Assembly: GCA_002099365.1 (NCBI GenBank)
Contig: MSED01000005.1
Coordinates: 62,001 to 126,000, forward strand
Length of the DNA stretch: 64,000 bases
Reading direction: 5' to 3'
DNA from: Phialophora verrucosa
Lineage: Eukaryota; Ascomycota; Eurotiomycetes; Chaetothyriales; Herpotrichiellaceae
Positions 9,709 to 22,047 of this stretch are shown here, in pieces; position 1 is the stretch's first letter, and every line of letters begins with the position of its first letter. The notes under the pieces are model-generated. The model was given only the letters and a program-made list of their open reading frames with translations. It was not told the DNA's origin and did not search any database. A program made the translations under genes and the position numbers.

Positions 9709-11931
9709 TCACATCACCACGCAACCGCCGCTTCGCGCTCGTCTTCGTCCTCCTCTTGGTACATGTCCCGCCGCGAACTCTCCTTCGCTGAGGCCTTCAT
9801 CCCCGGTAGCAGCCTCTTGAGCAGCACCATCTTCGTCATCTCTGACGCGGTATTCGGCTTCACGAGCCCGCCTCCTCCTCCGCCTCGAACTCCAACCGTG
9901 GCCGACGACACCAACCTCTTCGCTGGCCACCATCCACTCGGCCCATTTCTGTTCCAGTCGGGCAGCTGCGCCCCATCGGCCAGTCACACATCGCTTGTAG
10001 TGCTCTTCCACGGTTTGCTGCCACCCATAGAAGGCCTTGAGGTGGATGATCTCTGTGGGATACAGCAGGGTCTGAATTTCGACAACTTTCCGGAGTTCTT
10101 TCGTCTCGCCATACTCATTCTCGACGCCATATGTCTGGACGACGGATTTCTTTCGACCCTGCATGACCCGGCCATTGCCTTGCAGAATTTCGCGTACCCC
10201 GGCCCAGGTGACGTTGGCGCAATCAAAGGCAACCAATTCCAAGCCTTTTTTGGGTCGTTGCGACTTCTTTGTCGTGCTGCCGCGTTTTCGGACTTGCTCA
10301 GAAGCCTCCATAAGTACCAAATCCGAGATTCTCGTATTGTCCAGACACAACGACTTGATTTCAGGGCACGCTTTCAGAAGAGGCAACACCCCAATGTCCC
10401 CAACTTGCTCGCAATAGGAAACACTCAGGTGTTCCAATGTCTTGGCTGCCTTCGACTTCGAGAGATTGATCAGAGTCGCGTTTGTCAGCTGCTCAACCTC
10501 CTCAACCTCGAGGTGTGTCAGGCGATTCACGGACTGTAGGAGACCTTCCAGTGCGTCGTCAGTCAGAGCCGTATTCTGACATGTCCGGAAGCCCTCCAAA
10601 TATGGCACATTGTGGGCAAGTGCTTTCACCCCTCGATCTGTCAAACTTCGGCATCGTGAAATATCCAAATGCCGCAGCCGTCGAGGAGGCACAAGAGGCC
10701 GGTCGGTCAGGACATCTCGTTCGGGGTCGATGCCCTGAATCATGATCTCCAGTGCTTCGTCGGTTAGACTTTCACAGTTTTGAAGGATCAACCGCTCTAG
10801 AGAATTGCGGTGGAACAGCTCAAGCATGAAATCGTTGTCATCCAAGCCCCGAACCTCACTGGCCCGCAGGTCCGTCAGGTTTGGACATGACTGAATGACC
10901 TTCCTGAGACCCTTGGTATCAATTTGTGAGCACCAATCGATGTTCAGCAGCTCCAGTTGCGGACAGTGGCTGGCGATGATCTTCATAGTTGCATTGTTGA
11001 TATTTTGCATACTGGGCATGTTGATATGCAGGAGTCTCGGATTCCGAAGTAAGAAGAAATGAATGGACGACCGTTCGATCTTGCAGCCCTCAATGCTGAA
11101 GTTCTCCAGATTCCTGCACTCTTGGTTTGTCATTCTCGTTCCCAGACTGAGCCACTGATCCCGTAGTTGCACGCATCCTCTCAGGTTAAGGTTCTTGACG
11201 AATGCTCCAGCCTTTAGCATGATCTTTATCAGAGCCTCCGATGTGATTTGTTGGTAGTATGTCTGGCAGTCCAAACTCGTCCACAGCTGGCCATCAAAGC
11301 ACATGTCATGGAAGTCCTTCGAGACAGACGACGCTCGAATGACATCTTTCGGAGACAGGAAGCCCAGAATGTATATCCGCAGCTCGTGCGGCATGTCTTG
11401 CCAAAAATTGAAGTTCGCCCGTCGGGGAAATGGCTTCTCAGATATCTCGGGGAGAGGATTGGAAAGAGGCTTCGACGTTCGGACGTCGATCGGTACGGAG
11501 ACAGAGGTGATTTCGTTGGGGTCCAACGGTCGGAATCTGGCATTGGTTTCGAAGTAGGACTGCTGGCTGCCCGGCGAACCAGGCGTGGTGGGTGCCGTAG
11601 AGAAGCCATTGGAAAGAGCATATGAGTTGAGAGGTGATAGCGAATACGTCGACGGAGGTGAATTGAGTGACACACAGGAGATGGAGGCTTTCTGCTTGGA
11701 TTGATAGACTTTGTCGCTTGAGCGGGTTCTACCCAACTTCGCAAGCGACGGAGAGGAAGACATGCGCTGCAGACCCTGGAGTAACCTGTGACGGCCTTTC
11801 AGCTTCGCCGGAGGGTCAAAAGGCGTCTGAGCCTCCATCATAGGGCTTGCGGGCGTGACGGGGCGGGAGGAAGGTTGGGGAACGGCGAAGGAGTTGGTGC
11901 TCGCCATGGTTGTGGGAAGTGGTGGCTCCAT
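9709..11931 (-). CDS. F-box/leucine-rich-repeat protein with C-terminal CaaX box
   Basis: Probable substrate receptor of an SCF ubiquitin ligase. Single exon of 740 aa from ATG 11931 (an upstream in-frame ATG at 11964 would add 11 residues). A Ser/Pro-rich N-terminus of about 165 residues leads into an F-box (FWQDMPHELRIYILGFLSPK...ASSVSKDFHDMC), then about ten cysteine-containing LRRs (LNLRGCVQLRD, LENFSIEGCKI, LELLNIDWCSQI, LRHLDISRCRSLTD, LEHLSVSYCEQVGD). The C-terminus is charged, with RRRRRRA and GGRRRARSGG, and ends GGCVVM, a CaaX prenylation signal that ends exactly at the TGA (9709-9711). The LRR layout is of the FBXL2/Pof2/Grr1 type. Membrane anchoring is inferred from CVVM. Confidence 0.9.
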   Translation of the reverse strand: MEPPLPTTMASTNSFAVPQPSSRPVTPASPMMEAQTPFDPPAKLKGRHRLLQGLQRMSSSPSLAKLGRTRSSDKVYQSKQKASISCVSLNSPPSTYSLSPLNSYALSNGFSTAPTTPGSPGSQQSYFETNARFRPLDPNEITSVSVPIDVRTSKPLSNPLPEISEKPFPRRANFNFWQDMPHELRIYILGFLSPKDVIRASSVSKDFHDMCFDGQLWTSLDCQTYYQQITSEALIKIMLKAGAFVKNLNLRGCVQLRDQWLSLGTRMTNQECRNLENFSIEGCKIERSSIHFFLLRNPRLLHINMPSMQNINNATMKIIASHCPQLELLNIDWCSQIDTKGLRKVIQSCPNLTDLRASEVRGLDDNDFMLELFHRNSLERLILQNCESLTDEALEIMIQGIDPERDVLTDRPLVPPRRLRHLDISRCRSLTDRGVKALAHNVPYLEGFRTCQNTALTDDALEGLLQSVNRLTHLEVEEVEQLTNATLINLSKSKAAKTLEHLSVSYCEQVGDIGVLPLLKACPEIKSLCLDNTRISDLVLMEASEQVRKRGSTTKKSQRPKKGLELVAFDCANVTWAGVREILQGNGRVMQGRKKSVVQTYGVENEYGETKELRKVVEIQTLLYPTEIIHLKAFYGWQQTVEEHYKRCVTGRWGAAARLEQKWAEWMVASEEVGVVGHGWSSRRRRRRAREAEYRVRDDEDGAAQEAATGDEGLSEGEFAAGHVPRGGRRRARSGGCVVM

Positions 11932-14766
11932 GATGTAAGTCAATCGGGCCTCGGACACGGGCAATCAAAAAGTAAAAAGCAAACGTGCACGATCAGAGTC
12001 CGATGCTGTCTTCCGCGTGTCAAACGAATCGAGCAGGACAAGCGAGACTACAGTGGTCCCTCACTCCCCTCAGCAACAAAGTCTCCAGAGTCGAGGTAGA
12101 TTTGGCAAGAACAATTCAGCCATCGAGTACAGAAAAGATAGGACGAGAAGGTGTAAGCTGGAGAGTTCGGTCGCGGAGCCAACCGACGACAATATAGTCA
12201 GGCGACATGGGTGGTTAGAGGGCTGCCGGCAAGATGAGAATGGGAACATGGCAATACACAATCGATCAATCAGGATAGCCAAGGTTGGCCGGACGCGCAA
12301 TTGAGGCTAGAGAGGGACGCAGCCATGCTGCTGATGGCCGGAATGGATCCCTCAACCTCTCTAGTGGTTGCGAAGTGGGTGTCATTCAAGTCCGGCTGAG
12401 GATGTGGAGGAAGCCAGCCGTCAAACGACCTCTGCTTCATTGTGCAGTGGCACGGGTCACGGCCAAGGCGTTGACAGGGGAGGAGCAGGCTAAAGCTTGG
12501 AGAAGGGGGGCAGTGTAGGAAGCTCCGATAAGAAGGACGAGGAGGGGTAGCGTGGGAGTAGAGCCTAGAAACAGCCCGCCGAAAGGAGGGCAGAGAGGGT
12601 CTGATTTGGCTTATCGGCGTATCGATAGCCATTATCGGGCGCTAGTGGGAGGTTCACCGAGGCTCGCCCACATCCGACCGATCGCCCACTATGGTAAACC
12701 CAGGTCACTTGTTCTGCTGTCTCTTCTACGAATGTGGTCAGCTGGATGGCTTCATCAAATCCCATGCACTTGTCCGTCTGACTACCTTTGCAGAGCGTAC
12801 ACGCCGTAGCAATCGAGCACATGAGGTTATGGGCAATCTCAGCTCCAGCAAGTTCGATGCAAGCACACGACAAACGGCAAGGATCTCACCCACCGTCTCG
12901 CTCCGTGTCCGACTCTCAACCGCCGAGGTGCCATCGCGTACTTTGGGACTGTTCCTCTTCTTCTCTTTTTGCCATCCAGGGGCTATCAGCAGCAGGTTGG
13001 CCTTCTCCAAGTTGCAGTGGGCCACACCAGTACAGCCAGCTTTCCGCGCGGACTTGGGATGAACGGTGGTCGATACATGCCGGATTTCAGCTCCCCACAG
13101 AGATCTTCTGGTTACCTATCCATTAAGTGGAGATGGTTGTCGCTGGCCGCATCCCGTGCCCAGAGGCTAGAAAAGTGACTGCGGATCCAGCCTGCAGGCA
13201 CGTAACCGAACATGGCCTGCACTGCTCGCCTCGTGGCCAACAGGCTCGGCTCTGACTTCTACTCGCTCTAGGTTCGGTGGGACTCGACTTCGGCTCGTAT
13301 TGTTCTGCTCTGGTCCGCCTCTAGCGGGGGTCATGCAGCGAGCTTCGCAGCAGGCGAGAGCAGGGTCCAGGCCTCTGGCGCTTCGCGATATCTGCGGCTT
13401 CCCAAGTCCTCTTTGGCGAAACGGCGATATGCCACCGTCTCGTATACGAATCGCCACATCGAGTAGACGTGGCTGGATCCATCAACGGGAAATGGTAACC
13501 TTCAATGCAGGGGCAAGTACTTCCCTGAGCTTGACAGTTTCTTTCTGTACCAGTTAGTGACAAGATCGTCTCCTCTACTGGTTTTGCCGCGGTCACCACA
13601 CCTCGTACCATCTGCCGCTGATAGGATGAAGATGTGTAAGGTAGTGATATGACTGTTGCTCTCTACCCTCATACGAGTAAACATCGTCCCAGTGATCACA
13701 ATCAGGTGTTATGATCCGTAGATCCGGACTCCTTTCCCGTGTCCAACTGGTCGATCTTATCTGAACACTGGGTCGATGAGACTGAATCCTGCTTTGAACA
13801 GCCCATCCTACCAGTAGCATCTAGCACGTACTCGTCACGGTGACTTCTTGGCTCGGAGTAAAGCCGAACGTGGCACGGAGAATGGCTGGACGAGAGAGTA
13901 TGGCCTTGGCAGCAGTTTTCTAGCCTGCTGGCCGGGAGAGATCCCAGGGTCTAAGCGAAGGACCGAGAAACAGCCATAATGCGACCTGCCGGCTGATGTA
14001 TGTAGTAACACGCTTTGGGCTGTCTCCGCAAGGTCGCTCTCTTTACTCCGCAACGCGAATTTCGGCTGAATCGATCTACAACGGCGAGGGAGAAGCCATT
14101 CAGTGGCACGGACGTGGTCTTTCCTGTTCAACACATCACAGTCTTTCTTCAGCCAGACGCCTCGAGACGGAGCGGTCACTCAGAACATTACGAGTATGTT
14201 CTTGCTTTGAGCGAGTCGGTCAAGCACATTGGGCAGAAGACGCTAGTGGGCTGAACGGCGCTTCCCCAGTTTGATGGAGCTTTTGGTATTGTCTCCATGT
14301 CTCATTCCTTTGCGGAGGGACGCCGTCCCCTCGCCGTTCCCATCCTGCAGTGGAGTACCGAACGTCGTAAAAAGTCCACTACCCACAACCTGGGCTGAGA
14401 AAAACTACCTCTATGCAGGATGCGAGGCCCATCCTCCACCCTTCTATCCAACTTGTGCCAGCACTCCTCATGCAACGTCGCTTCGAATACCCTGGCCTCG
14501 ATTCGGCTGCAACGTTTGCACGTGCGATTGCATCTCCTTTGCTCTAACCGGGTCTTGTCCATGATCTGTCGTGTATGCATCTTTTGCACTCTGCCAGCGC
14601 AACCAATATTGCACATCTGTCGTTAAAATGATATCTCATCAGCCCTCCTGTCCGATTTGTTAAACAGGAATGCATCGCAAAGCAAATGGTCGTTGCAATC
14701 ATCTTTTCAGCTCCTTATCTCGTAAAGCAATCCAAACATCCAGAAGCCCAAAGTAGTGTTAACAGC
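11932..14766. other. Long intergenic region (2.8 kb)
   Basis: Lies between the 5' end of the F-box gene and the 3' end of PAS kinase, both minus strand. Only short uncorroborated ORFs on both strands; none matches a family I know. It presumably holds the F-box promoter and leader. No repeat or RNA gene was recognised. Confidence 0.4.
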
Positions 14767-17700
14767 TCAATCATCATCGTCATCTTGGAGCCAGGGGTCG
14801 TCTAGCACCTCTTGGATGGTAGCGCGCGCCTCCAGGTCTCGGTCTAGCATCTTGCGAATAAGTTCCAGGCACCCCTCCGAGAAGGGCAAGAACGGAACCC
14901 GTAATGGATGGTCGAGAATTTCATCTGCAGCGGTTAGCCTGATGCAAGCCGCTCCATGCAGCAGGTGGGCTCCGTACCTAAATTGTAAAACGGGTTTTCT
15001 TTGTACGCAATGGTGTATAACAGTATGCCCAATGCCCATACGTCTTGTTCTTTCCCGCCATAAGGTCTGCCTTGGAGAACTTCTGGGGCAGCATAGTCTG
15101 CTTAAGTCAGATGGAGCATGATGGCGGAGAAGTGCTTTCGGCTCACCTATGGTTCCCACAAACACATCAAAAGGTCCATTCTTGATGTACGCCGCGCTGC
15201 CGAAATCGATCAATTTGATTCTTCCCTCCCCGTCCAAAACGACGTTCTCATCTTTAATATCTCGATGTACCACGAAAGCCTTGGTGTGAAGATGGTGAAT
15301 GGCGTCAACTACCTGGCGGAAGATGTTCCGACTCTCAGCCTCTGTCATGTTAGTCCGAAGCTCAATATAATCAAACAGATCCATGCCAGGAATGCCGTGC
15401 GGCAGCATTTCGATGTAATAGTTGATGTCATCTTCGAAGAAGTCGATCATCTCAACGATGTTTGGATGTCGAAGGCCATCTCGACGAAGAAAATCGAGGA
15501 CGTGAATCTCCAACGGTACTGTTCCCAATTTCCGGTCCCTCGTCCAGGTATCCACGAGGATGCGTTTCTTGGTAACATACTTCAACACCATTTTCCTGGA
15601 GTGACCTTTCTTGTACCTAACAAGCTTGACCTGACCATATGCTCCGGCGCCCATCTCCTCCAGGATTGTGAAATCTTCAATTGTCTTCTTTTTGTGAGGG
15701 ATGTACGTCAGATGTGGAGGAGGATGCTCAAGGGGCTCGTCCATGATGACGGAGTCTAACGAATCATTCGAATGTTCTGCTGGAAGAGACACCTGCGAGC
15801 TATCTTCAGACTTCTCTGAAGGCAGTGGTGGTGGCGAGGGAAGAGACCGTGGCGGCTCGGGTTGAGATGGGGGTGACAGAGGGCGATCATGTGCATGCTC
15901 GGGGTCGTTTGAGCCCAGTCCCGTACCATGAATGTTGCGCGAGTATATGATCCAAAGAGCGTATACAAGCTCGGCGACTGCAACACTTGACTCTGCTTGG
16001 GTCTCATCCCTCTCTTCGATAATGACCTCGTCCGACACAGGGAAGACAGTCTCACTGCGAATAACCCTCATCTGAATGTCGACCATAATGTCCGATCCGT
16101 CTCTGTGTTTAGCTGGGACACCGCACGGCCGCAAAAATATGTGCGCGGGATTCTCTTTGCCTTCCCGGAGAGACAGAATGGTGCGAGCCCGGCGGAAGCT
16201 GTGCTCCGGAACGACAATTCCATCGACAAGATCAACGCCGTCGTCATCTCGAAGAATAGTCAATACATCCTCAAAGCTGGGTATCAGATTAGCAATCGGC
16301 AAGCCTTCCAACCTTTGATATCCGAAGAGCGCGGCTGAAAATATGCTGTTTGAGCTTGTGACTTTGAGGGACTGTGGATCCAACACCATGACGCCGGCGA
16401 TGTGAGGGAGACTGGATACACGGATCTGATCGCCAGTCGGCGACACCTCTACCGTGGTCGGAACGTGAACATGCTCAGCTGTCTCAGCAGCGAAGTAACC
16501 TATGTAATGCTTGTCATGCGAGTCAAGCGCCTCCAGAGGGAACCTGGGAAGAAGAGCGTTGAGAGATGACCCCTCGAGGTTGGGCCGACCCCAAATGGCG
16601 TCTATGCTACCGTGAGCGCTTTTGACCTCGCCACAGTCGTCAATGTCAAGGTAAGCGACATCTTCGGTGATCTCTTCGATAACCCAGATCAAGCCGCCGC
16701 GCTTTTCCATGACCCAGAAACTCGCTGCACCTCTGGTGCCGTCTCGTCTTTGAATGGGCACAATGTCTCCGCAGAGCAGGACGCCCCTCGATTTTGTGGC
16801 CGGATGATTCTTGGGCTTGGGACTGTAGTAGCCGCCAGACCCATCGTCCGTCTTTGCTCTTTCTGAAGGTTTGTTAGCTCGAGAGGGAGCTTTACTAAGC
16901 AGCCGAGCTGTAATACCACTTCTTGAGCCTACCAAAGACAGGCTAGGACTTCTCACTTCATTCTTCGTTGGCGGACGGGATTGCTCTCCAGCGTCTTCGC
17001 TGGGGCGCGCCAGCCTCGCTTCCAACCACTGTCTTCGTTCCTCTTGGATGATGCCAAGGATGCTCAAGGACCGCACTTCAGCTCGTGTGACGCCGAAAAT
17101 CAGGCAGGCGATATCATTGGCTGCCAGAATCGTCCAAGGAGCATCGGCTTCGGTGCGAAAGACGGCTTGGTGAGTTGGTGACCATTTGCTGCTGTGGCTA
17201 TGCACCACTGAGGTGTTTCCAGCTGCAGGAACGATTGGGACGGTGGCGGTCACCGACGTAGGCACAACATTTTGTACAACAAGGGGGTCATCAACGGAAT
17301 AGGGTTGTGCCAGGGCTTCGATCAATTTCTGTTGCAGCGATGCAGAGTGTACATCGGTGTAGGTCCTTTTCAGTCCTGCTCGTGGTGCAATATGAGGCTG
17401 TGCCTGTGCATCAATGGACTCTGACCTGGTGGGTGGTATTCGCATCTCGAGGTCTGCCTCCTTGGCAACCTCATCGTCGTCCTCCAGGGAATATTTCCGC
17501 TTTTGCTCAGCTTCGTAAACAGTTGGGCTTGGGGGTTGTTCCTTCGCGTTGTCCAGCTCCAGGCTGAAGCTCTTCTCGAAGACGTTGCGTCCATCCATGT
17601 GAGCTGGTCCAGTGAGAGGTCCCAAGCCGACGGCCCTATATCCCGCAATATTTGTGTCGATGGGAATGATTTTGGCCTTTTTCAGCAGATCCATCATGCC

Positions 17701-18438
17701 CTGCAGCTCTGGGTCGCCACTCACACGTGCCTGAGCGTCGGCCAATGCTGGATGGGCAGCCCACGATGACCGACCGCGCACAAAGTCGATGGATTTTTGA
17801 AGTATGTTTTGCCGGACGTGCAGAACCTCTTCTGATTGTTTGGCAAACGAAAATGAGTGGAGGGACTCTGATGGAAAGCGGTGGAGGTCTTCAATGGCTG
17901 GAGAGGAAGGACCGCTAATCAAATAACCACCAGTGGAGACGGACCTGCTGGATGAGCCAGATATTGGCATGGTCTTTGAGTGATGAAGTGAAGGGGCAGA
18001 GAATTCCCCGCCTTCCAAGATCAGTGTAGGCGTCCGGAATGGGGGTCGCTGGCGTCTAATTCTTCGAAGGCCGGATCGTCCCAGTCCATCATGGTCGACG
18101 CGAGCAGATCTGCAGCCGTGTCAAATCCAGATGCTCAGACGCATGTTTCAAACCCACCTTTTCAGATTGCTGATCTCTTGTGCCGTCCCCGCGTCGAAGG
18201 AGAACCTTGTTCTTTGAGATAGCGGCGACCCATCGTGCCTGGGGGGCTGTGCCAGATTTCCGGTGCTCTTGTTCTTGGGTATTCGTAGGGCTTGATCTCC
18301 GGACATGGTTGGCGAAGGTATGGTGAGAAGAGGTGAGAGAGGGGGTGTGATATCTCCTGCACCACCACGGGTCAGTGCGTACTCAACCCTTTCGTATCCC
18401 GGAAGTAAAAGGTCCTCTTCGCCGGGTTTTGCGGACAT
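14767..18438 (-). CDS. PSK1: PAS-domain serine/threonine protein kinase (PASK/Psk type)
   Basis: Nutrient-sensing kinase that couples a PAS sensor to a C-terminal kinase domain. Exons on the minus strand: 18438-18158, 18109-15147, 15097-14978 and 14924-14767 (1176 aa). PAS-like regions lie near WTILAANDIACLIFGVTRAE and IAGVMVLDPQSLKVTSSNSI. The kinase domain begins FTILEEMGAGAYGQVKLVRY and has MVLKYVTKK (ATP lysine), VVHRDIKDENVVL (catalytic loop) and LIDFGSAAYI (DFG). The two 3' introns must be removed to restore GTIDYAAPEVLQGRPYGGKE and NPFYNLDEIL; reading through them destroys the activation segment. The 5' intron joins NLK to RSARVDHDGLG. The acidic tail ends WLQDDDDD. In yeast the homologues adjust sugar storage and translation. 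The start could also be ATG 18305. Confidence 0.92.
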
Positions 18439-19566
18439 AGTAGCCTACCTTGAATCTGCAGTCCATTGCGAGTCATGCTGGACTCAAGCTCGCTCAATAT
18501 CCTCTCGTGTTGCCGTCGTCCGACCGCTACAATCCCGATGTCACGGCCCCAGGCTTAAGACACACATCGTTCGTCTCCTTCATATAAATTCTGACAAGCA
18601 TAAGAGTAAAGTCGGGGGACAGCTGAAAGATCCTCAACACCTGGTTCGGAAACGTGAGTGTGGATTGAAGTGTTTGGATAGGGCGACAAATCCAGGGCGG
18701 AGGGATGGCAGCGACGTGCAGAGATTGTTCGGCCTTCGAAGGTGAGGTTGATGATCCCAAGAAGGAAGCAAGAATCGTCGATCAAAAGGTCATCGGCTTA
18801 ATCCCAGCGGCGGCGGAGCGGGAGCGAAGTGAGCTGTGGTCAAGACTATGATTTGCCTGTGAGGGGGCAGCTTGTGGACAAGCAGCTCGTGGCGATTGGC
18901 CTAGGGCTGCGAGTTGCATGTGCCTGTGGAGCTTGGACGCCCAGCGCCCAATGCCTACCCAGTACCCTTCCGCCAAGCTACTTTAGGCGCAAAGATCTAG
19001 AAGGTCCGCCTGAGATCCACCTCTGGTCGGATCTCAGCACCCCTCTCATAACAACAACACTCTGCGACTACGAGTAGGCTAGCAACGCGGGCTTCTCGAA
19101 CATTGGCCATTGTGGTCGTCTGCTCATCCGCCGTATCTGGTAGGAGAATTATCTGCCATGCTCGACTAGGGCGAATGACGACGAAGATACAACTTTCACA
19201 TCAACCTCTTTTGCTTGATGGAGAAAACATTTCAGATCAAGACAGCGTAGGTCGGCTGCCGAGAGGAACATGTGGGGGACCAGCACAGCCGTTCCATTCG
19301 ACGAGTGCAACGGACTACGGCGCTGTGAAGGGTTTTACTGTAGGAACAACCTTGGTTGAAGGTGAAGGATGTCTGAGTGTCAGTTGGCAACCGGCAATAC
19401 ACTGACGGAGTCAGGAATTCTTCATAAAAGGAACTTCTATCCGCATTCGCAAACTTGCCCGCTATGAATAATATGCAAACGTGTCTGGAATCGGTTCCTG
19501 GATTATTGGCATGCTGAGGTCAAGTTACACAGCAGAATCGACCATCCTGGAACAGGCCTCGCTCCG
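18439..19566. other. Intergenic region upstream of PAS kinase
   Basis: About 1.1 kb between two minus-strand genes. It should hold the PAS kinase promoter and leader and the Rab-GAP 3' UTR. No further gene recognised. Confidence 0.4.
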
Positions 19567-21833
19567 TTAGCCCTGTCCACCTTGAATCTTATTCAAGCTG
19601 AAGCCGTCGTTGTCACTGTCCGAACCTTTGCGCTCTGCATGAGGTTTGGTTTCAGCTACCTTCTTTTTGGGTCTGCTTCTTGACTCGCTCTCCCTTCTGT
19701 GTTCTGGCAAGTCCGCCACAGAGCTGACGAAGCTTGAACGGTGCCGGTTCTCCCCGAGCATGAAGGAAAACGAAGTCTCCATCAATGACGGCCGCTGAGA
19801 TGGCATGTGCGTGTCTCTGCCTCGCTGTGCGGCCTCTTGAGCTTGGATTCCTGTCTCGAAGCCCTTCTCGTTCTTGGTACTTGGCTCAGTCTGGATGGCT
19901 GCCGCTGGTTGCTTCTTGGATGAGTCCGGTGTCTCCCTTGGTGGCTTCGGGGCTGTGACTGTCTCCTCGTTCGGAATTGGGATGTCTGAATCCGATAGAT
20001 ACACGGATATAAATTGGATCTTGGCAAGGCAAATGTTCAGGTTATCTTCAGCGTCGCCTGTCCCCGCCGGATTCGTCAGCTTGATAGCCCTCAGCGACTG
20101 CAACGCATCATCCAGCATCTTCGCCAACGCAATGTTGCGCTCTTGGAGTGCCCGAAACTTCTGTTGCAAATCACGCGTCGCTTCCTCCTGTGCCTTTCGC
20201 TCTGGTCTTTTACGCTCTGGCGCGAACGGCTGAGGACCATCGGTGCTAGGTTGTCTTGAGTGTGTTGACTGATAATTGTTCACATTACGTCGAACCTCGC
20301 CCACCGCGCTCCGAACAGCCTTTGACACGTCCCAGCCTTCAGTGCGCTTCTGCAGATTGCCGGTGACTTCTCGGAACAACCCTTCGAGTTGTCTTTGTTG
20401 CGATGCGAACCTGCCTGGTGACGCGCTTGGGGACGGTCGATGCTGTGGAGTCCTTGCTACTCTCGGGGCGGATGTACTGCGACTCGGTAGAGCCTCGGTG
20501 CGTTTCGGACGCCTGCCAGAATATCGCTGAATCAGGAGTGCACCGGCCTCGCTGTCTCGGTTCCTGTCGAGGAAGATTGCATCCCGCACAAGCGATCGTG
20601 GGTCGTCCGTTGGATCGGAAAGGCTGTAGTGAGTCAGTGCGGTGATGCCGGTTGTGTAATCTGCTTCGATCAAAGTCCAACGATTTCTCAGGAGCATTGC
20701 CACGCAGGTGAAGTCCACGATATCCGACCGCAAGTGCTCGGCAAAGAGAACATCCCAAATCTTCAGAACGTCCTTGAATTCAAATTCTCTGCCAAAGAGT
20801 AATCGGATCCACCGACTGCAAACTGTGAGTGATAGTCCAACAAAGTCTTGTGACTGGGGTTGCTCACATAGAATATATCTGGGGGAGGATGCCTACAACG
20901 GTCAAATGGAGGGCCAGCTCGGGATCAATCGCGCTAAGGATATCATCATGGATTCGCATGCTTCTCGCAACAATGGGTGAGGAGTCCCGATTCTCTCCCA
21001 TTTCGTAGAATGCTTTCGCTGTCTGCATCACCGCGCAGAAGAGGTTGAAAGCGTCATGCTCGACAAACTTGTGGTTCAGCACCTCTATCATGAAATCAGT
21101 GCCTTCGGCCTTCTTGTCTACGGCGGGGATCCCCGTCAAGTCAACAGCATCTTGGTGGACAACCCAAAGGATAGGCGCTAGCAGTTCGTGCATTCCCTGT
21201 CGATATCCTATATCCGGATTAAGTTTGGCGTAGATGAAGAGAATGTCCAGCAGTCTCTTCTGTGTGGAAGGCTCGCGGAAGAAGAAGTTATCTTGCATGC
21301 ATCGCGTGACATCTTGAAATATTTCTTCCCTGCTTATCTCGTCCTGCCGCAGGGTTGACCAGGGAGACTTCGCTTTTGTCAGATGTCAGGACATGAGAAG
21401 TGAACACGGGACACGTAACCACATACATTCTCATCATCGTCCGCCAAGGGATCACCAGACGAGTGAAGGTCGGTCGGATGCTCTATAAAGCGAAGAAAGT
21501 GATCTCGAAGAGAAACGTAGGCAGATCGCGATTCTGCAAGCTTTTTGGGCCACGAGCCTTGGCTGAGAGGTCCGTAAAGAAGGAATGCCTGAGACGGTTG
21601 AGCTGAAGACTCGACATTTCTGGATACTCTGACTTGACCACGCACCTTCCAGCAAACTGACCGCAGCCCATCTTCACAAGGATCAAAACCTTCACCACCT
21701 CTCACGGCTTGTCGCAAGTCAACTCCGATCGATGTATTGAAGAGCGAGGCCCAGCGTCGCCTTGATATCGTTAGCCGATGCTGTGCTAGGTGAAAGACAT
21801 CTCTTCTTACTGTATGTCCGTGAAGGTGCGCAT
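19567..21833 (-). CDS. TBC-domain Rab GTPase-activating protein (TBC1D5-like)
   Basis: Accelerates GTP hydrolysis by a Rab GTPase, probably in endosome or vacuole traffic. Exons: 21833-21811, 21760-21646, 21588-21427, 21367-20868 and 20815-19567 (682 aa). The 23-nt first exon gives MRTFTDIQ and joins RRWASLFN, the usual start of fungal TBC1D5 relatives; the longer unspliced start at 21843 has no such support. TBC marks: GLRSVCWK, SPWSTLRQDE, the glutamine-finger region YRQGMHELLAPILWV, and IRWIRLLFGREFEFKDVLKI. The arginine finger of the usual IxxDxxR motif is not obvious in my reading and should be checked. The C-terminal 300 residues are low-complexity with one probable coiled coil (LQQKFRALQERNIALAKMLD). 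Divergent from the Ppk6-like gene 214 bp away. Confidence 0.9.
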
Positions 21834-22047
21834 CGCTAATCATCGTCGGAAAGTTAGAATCTCGAGATGGTCAATGAGCCTTGATGGTGAAAGTGATCGA
21901 ATGTTGTGATGCTTGGCGATCACAATTGACACCGCCCAACCCCACGTCACTTCAACTCCCAACTCCACACCGACGCCTAATTTAACATTACTCCAGTGAC
22001 TGCCCGCGTCTCCATCGCGGGGTGACGAATATGCGACGTAGAGAATC
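21834..22047. promoter_or_regulatory. Short divergent promoter (TBC protein / Ppk6-like protein)
   Basis: 214 bp between divergent start codons, so the promoters must overlap. No TATA box obvious. Confidence 0.5.

Noticed and set aside
9637..10539. Plus-strand ORF of 300 residues
   Set aside because: Antisense to the LRR part of the F-box gene.
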